From positions 434,001 to 498,000 of the forward strand of contig NC_089442.1 of NCBI RefSeq assembly GCF_026210795.1: DNA of 64,000 bases. Reading direction: 5' to 3'. The notes under the pieces are model-generated. The model saw nothing but the letters and a program-made list of their open reading frames with translations, ran no database searches and was not told the DNA's origin. The position numbers and the translations under genes were made by a program. Below, one piece after another: positions 60,954-64,000 of this stretch (positions are counted from its first letter, which is position 1; each line of letters begins with the position of its first letter). The stretch is from Rhizophagus irregularis (lineage: Eukaryota; Glomeromycota; Glomeromycetes; Glomerales; Glomeraceae).

Positions 60954-63641
60954 ATGTCAATAGCCGAAAGGCAAACTAATGACTTCAATTATGCTGATTG
61001 GATAGAAAAAGCAGTTGAGAATAATTATATCATATATTTTAATTATAACGAGTTTACAAATAAACAAGAATTCGAAAATAGCGTTAGTTCGGTTGGAAAA
61101 ATATTTAAGGCAAATTGGAATAACAATGATACCCTTTTAGTCGTGAAAACACCTGGATTGGATGTTAAAAAAATTATTAATGAGGTATTTTAAATGAGAT
61201 ATTTTAAAATTTCACATATTTTGTATAATTATTAATTTCATAAAAATCTTATTCATCAAAATGCATACCGACCACCAGCTCAAAATGCAGAAAGAAGTTG
61301 ATTTTCATATAAATATTTTACGAATTTATGGAATTTCAAAATTAGACAATCAGTATTCGTTAGTTTTAGAGTATACGGATGGTGGATCATTGTATTCTTA
61401 CTTGAAAGAGAATTTCACTAAACTTGAGTGGAATGATAAATATCGTTTAGCGTTACAACTTGCGAGTGCTATGGGATGTATTCATAATAAAGGTATAATC
61501 CATTGTGATCTGGTATGTATTAAAGTTTTTTTTTGTTAATTTATTTTATTCCTACTTTTTAAATTAATACAATTATTATTAATTAATATTTAATGCATAT
61601 TTAGCATGCTTACAATGTGCTAATACATAAAGGCGATATTAAAGTAGCAGATTTTGGTCTATCTAAGAAAGCGACTGAAGCATCATATTATTCTGACCAT
61701 GATGTATTTGGTATAATACCTTATATAGATCCAAAATATTTGAATAATATATGCAATATCAAACACGGAAGTCAACAACTCTATAAAATAAATTTCAAAT
61801 CAGATATTTATAGTATAGGAGTTCTTTTCTGGCAATTATCAAGCGGATGTAGACCTTTTTATGATGAAGGTACAAAATACGATATAAGTTTAACCATGGG
61901 TATAATAAATGGAAAAAGAGAAGAAATTATTGATGGTACGCCTGTTGAATATAGTGATATATATACAGGTAATAAATTTTACGTATCAATCAACGATGAG
62001 ATGAGATAATTCATATAACATGAAATTATATATATTTTTTTTCTAGCGTGTTGGGCAGATGATCCTAATAAAAGGCCATCTATTCAACGAGTTGTTTTAG
62101 ATCTTAAATCAATAATATATCGAGAAAATAACGAAAAAACATCATATTCTACCAAATTTATTAAAAACGGAATTGAAAAGGGACAATCAAATGAAGACTT
62201 TGATAACATGATGGAGAATGATTTTGATTTAGTTATAGATTTCGATGACTCTGGTTCAAACACGAATGATTTTACACAAAATAATTTAGTACTTAATTTA
62301 GCTGATTTAACCGATAACGTTGAAAGAATTGATAAGTTGATCGACTATATAATCGAATTGCATGATGAGAAAAGTTGTAGTTTTAAAGAAGTGAAACGAA
62401 TTATTAATCAAAGTATTCAAAATATTAATAAGTCTTTACAAGTTGAAAATATCAAAAATCAAACATCATCTAAATATGTTTTCTTTCAGGGGTTTCTTTA
62501 CTTCAATGCAATTATTGAAAAGAGAGATAAGGGTAAAGCATTTGAGTTATTTTCAAAAGCATCGAAAGATAATTATCCTATCGCTCAAGTTTATTTAGGT
62601 AAAATGCGTAAAGATCCTAAAGATGCTTTTTATTGGTATCAAAAATCGGCAGAAAATGGAAATAAACTTGCCCAGTTTTATTTAGGAAAATGTTATGAAA
62701 ATGGAAATGGTACCGAAAAAGATGATTTCAAGGCATTTGAATGTTACGACATAGCAGCAAAAAATGGAAATAAATTTGCACAATTTAAATTGGGATATTT
62801 TTATTATAATGGTATAGGAACACAAATAGACAAAGAAAAATCAATTGTATGGTATGAAAAGTCAGCCATGCAAAATCATAGTGATGCACAACTTTGTCTT
62901 GGATTACTATATAAAAGAGAGGAAGAAGATTTAAAAGAAGCACTTTACTGGATTAGAAAAGCAGCAGAAAACGGAAATAAAGCTGCACAATTTTATTTAG
63001 GTAAATATTATTATTATGGTACAGGAATTGAGAAAGATTATGGCAAATCATTTGAATGGTATGAAAAATCAGCTAAACAAGGATATAATAATGCGCTATA
63101 TGCTTTAGCGCATTTATATATAAAAGGTAGAGGCACTGAAAAAAATTCAGAAAAAGCGTATGGTTGGATTGAAAAAGCGGCAGAAAATGGAAATAAATTT
63201 GCTCAATATCATTTAGGTGCAATTTATCAGAATAATAAGGGAACGAAAAAGAATATAAAAAAAGCAATTGAATGGTATGAAAAATCAGCTAGACAAGAGT
63301 ATGGTATTGCATAATGTAGTCTAGGTCATTTATGCGAAAAAGGCAAAGGAGTTGAACAAGATTTAGAAAAAGCAATTTATTGGTATAAAAAAGCAACAGA
63401 AAATGGGTATGAAGCCGCGTATTATTATTTAGGTAATATTGAAAAAGATGAAGTTAAAGCATTTGAGTATTATAAAAAATCAGCTGAAAAAGGATATTTA
63501 AATGGAATATATATGCATGGATACTGTTATGAGACTGGAATAGGAACTGAAATTGATAAAGAAAAGGCAGTTAAATGGTATAAAATTGCCGCTGAAAGGG
63601 GAAATAAAGATGCACAAAAAAGAGTAGAACTGATTGAATAA
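60954..63641 (+). pseudogene. Kinase-Sel1 repeat gene E with a nonsense codon in the Sel1 array
   Basis: Exons 60954-61184, 61279-61512, 61605-61968 and 62047 onwards follow the family plan. The kinase-like domain keeps HCDLHAYN, DFGLSKK and KSDIYSIGVLFWQLSSG, but lacks the glycine loop (EFENSVSSVGKIF). About 7 complete Sel1 repeats follow. In the eighth, where the paralogues read AQCSLG, the Gln codon is TAA (63312-63314), a C-to-T change. Downstream the same frame is open to 63639-63641 and encodes three more repeats, one with an in-frame loss of about 8 codons (YYYLGN-IEKDE). The truncated product would have 698 residues; it could still fold as kinase plus a short solenoid. Exon 1 is closest to gene B, but the second half of exon 3 (GTKYDI, PVEYSDIYTG) is closer to A and D. 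Confidence 0.85.
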
Positions 63642-64000
63642 ACTAATTCATAATTTATATTCTCTAATCAATTTTATAATAAAAAGAAATTTTATTTATT
63701 ATGGTTTTTTTGTTTTATAAAAATTCAAATACAATTGTATTTAACAATATAAATATAATCAATTAATTATGAAGATGTCTATTGATTTGTTAATATAAAT
63801 TTATTTAATTAAATAAATATAGCATGGATTTCGCGTTATATAGCGGCAGTGTCTTCGTTACTCATTTTAGAATGTGATTCAAGGTTAGTTTATACACAGA
63901 ATTGAATTCTTGTGCGTGAATACAAGCGTCGATAAATTAACGAGCTATTCTCAGTGTTTTATTATTACGTATACGAATAAAAAAAAAAATTATTCGAGGC
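63642..64000. other. 3' flank of gene E
   Basis: No gene. The family 3' motif (about 63832-63885: cgcgttatatagcggcagtgtcttcgttac...gtgattcaagg) lies 190 bp after the former stop codon. Confidence 0.55.

Noticed and set aside
1-64000. CRISPR array or bacterial operons
   Set aside because: No short regularly spaced repeats with unique spacers; spliced genes and poly(A) features show eukaryotic DNA.

Overview
The window looks like nuclear DNA of an arbuscular mycorrhizal fungus, most likely Rhizophagus irregularis or a close Glomeromycotina relative. I infer this from the very AT-rich sequence, the short (about 65-80 bp) introns with GTAAGT/GTATGT-type donors, the many decayed transposon-like stretches, and the gene families present. 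These are kinase-Sel1 repeat proteins, zinc-ribbon kinases, F-box and BACK/TLDc-like fragments and a fungal TRP-like channel, all families I know to be expanded in that lineage. The species assignment is recognition, not a database result.

Layout. 1-8.2 kb: a two-copy tandem repeat, a decayed F-box-type gene, a BTB/BACK/TLDc-type remnant and a decayed coding region of uncertain, perhaps transposon, origin. 8.2-12.4 kb: an eight-exon TRP-like ion channel gene. Its first exon is interrupted by a 441-bp hAT-like miniature element with a perfect 8-bp target duplication; the right end of the element supplies an in-frame ATG. 12.4-16.9 kb: spacer with decayed frames and a ~100-bp palindrome. 16.9-19.9 kb: a protein kinase gene in which a zinc-ribbon plus kinase N-lobe unit has been multiplied by tandem exon duplication (four units), followed by one full C-lobe. 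20-32.6 kb: mostly decayed, including a hAT transposase remnant and a second miniature element with 8-bp duplications.

32.7-45.6 kb and 57.4-63.6 kb: five + strand paralogues (here A to E) with one shared four-exon architecture: degenerate kinase domain, linker, then 10-16 Sel1 repeats. A and D have HCN in place of HRD, and D also has DFS in place of DFG. C and E keep the catalytic Asp (HCD). E carries a nonsense codon inside its Sel1 array. A/B and D/E look like copies of one two-gene block; C is mosaic.

45.6-57.4 kb, between C and D: a possible solo LTR, a decayed NmrA-like oxidoreductase with a second, partly duplicated copy (minus strand), an AIG1/GIMAP-type GTPase with a charged repeat and a glycine-zipper tail, and retroelement-like debris. 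A polyadenylated retrocopy with a 14-bp target duplication lies between B and C at 40.6-41.2 kb. The intact genes are of kinds associated with signalling (kinase and pseudokinase scaffolds with Sel1 adaptors, a channel, an immune-type GTPase), but nothing in the sequence shows that they act in one pathway.
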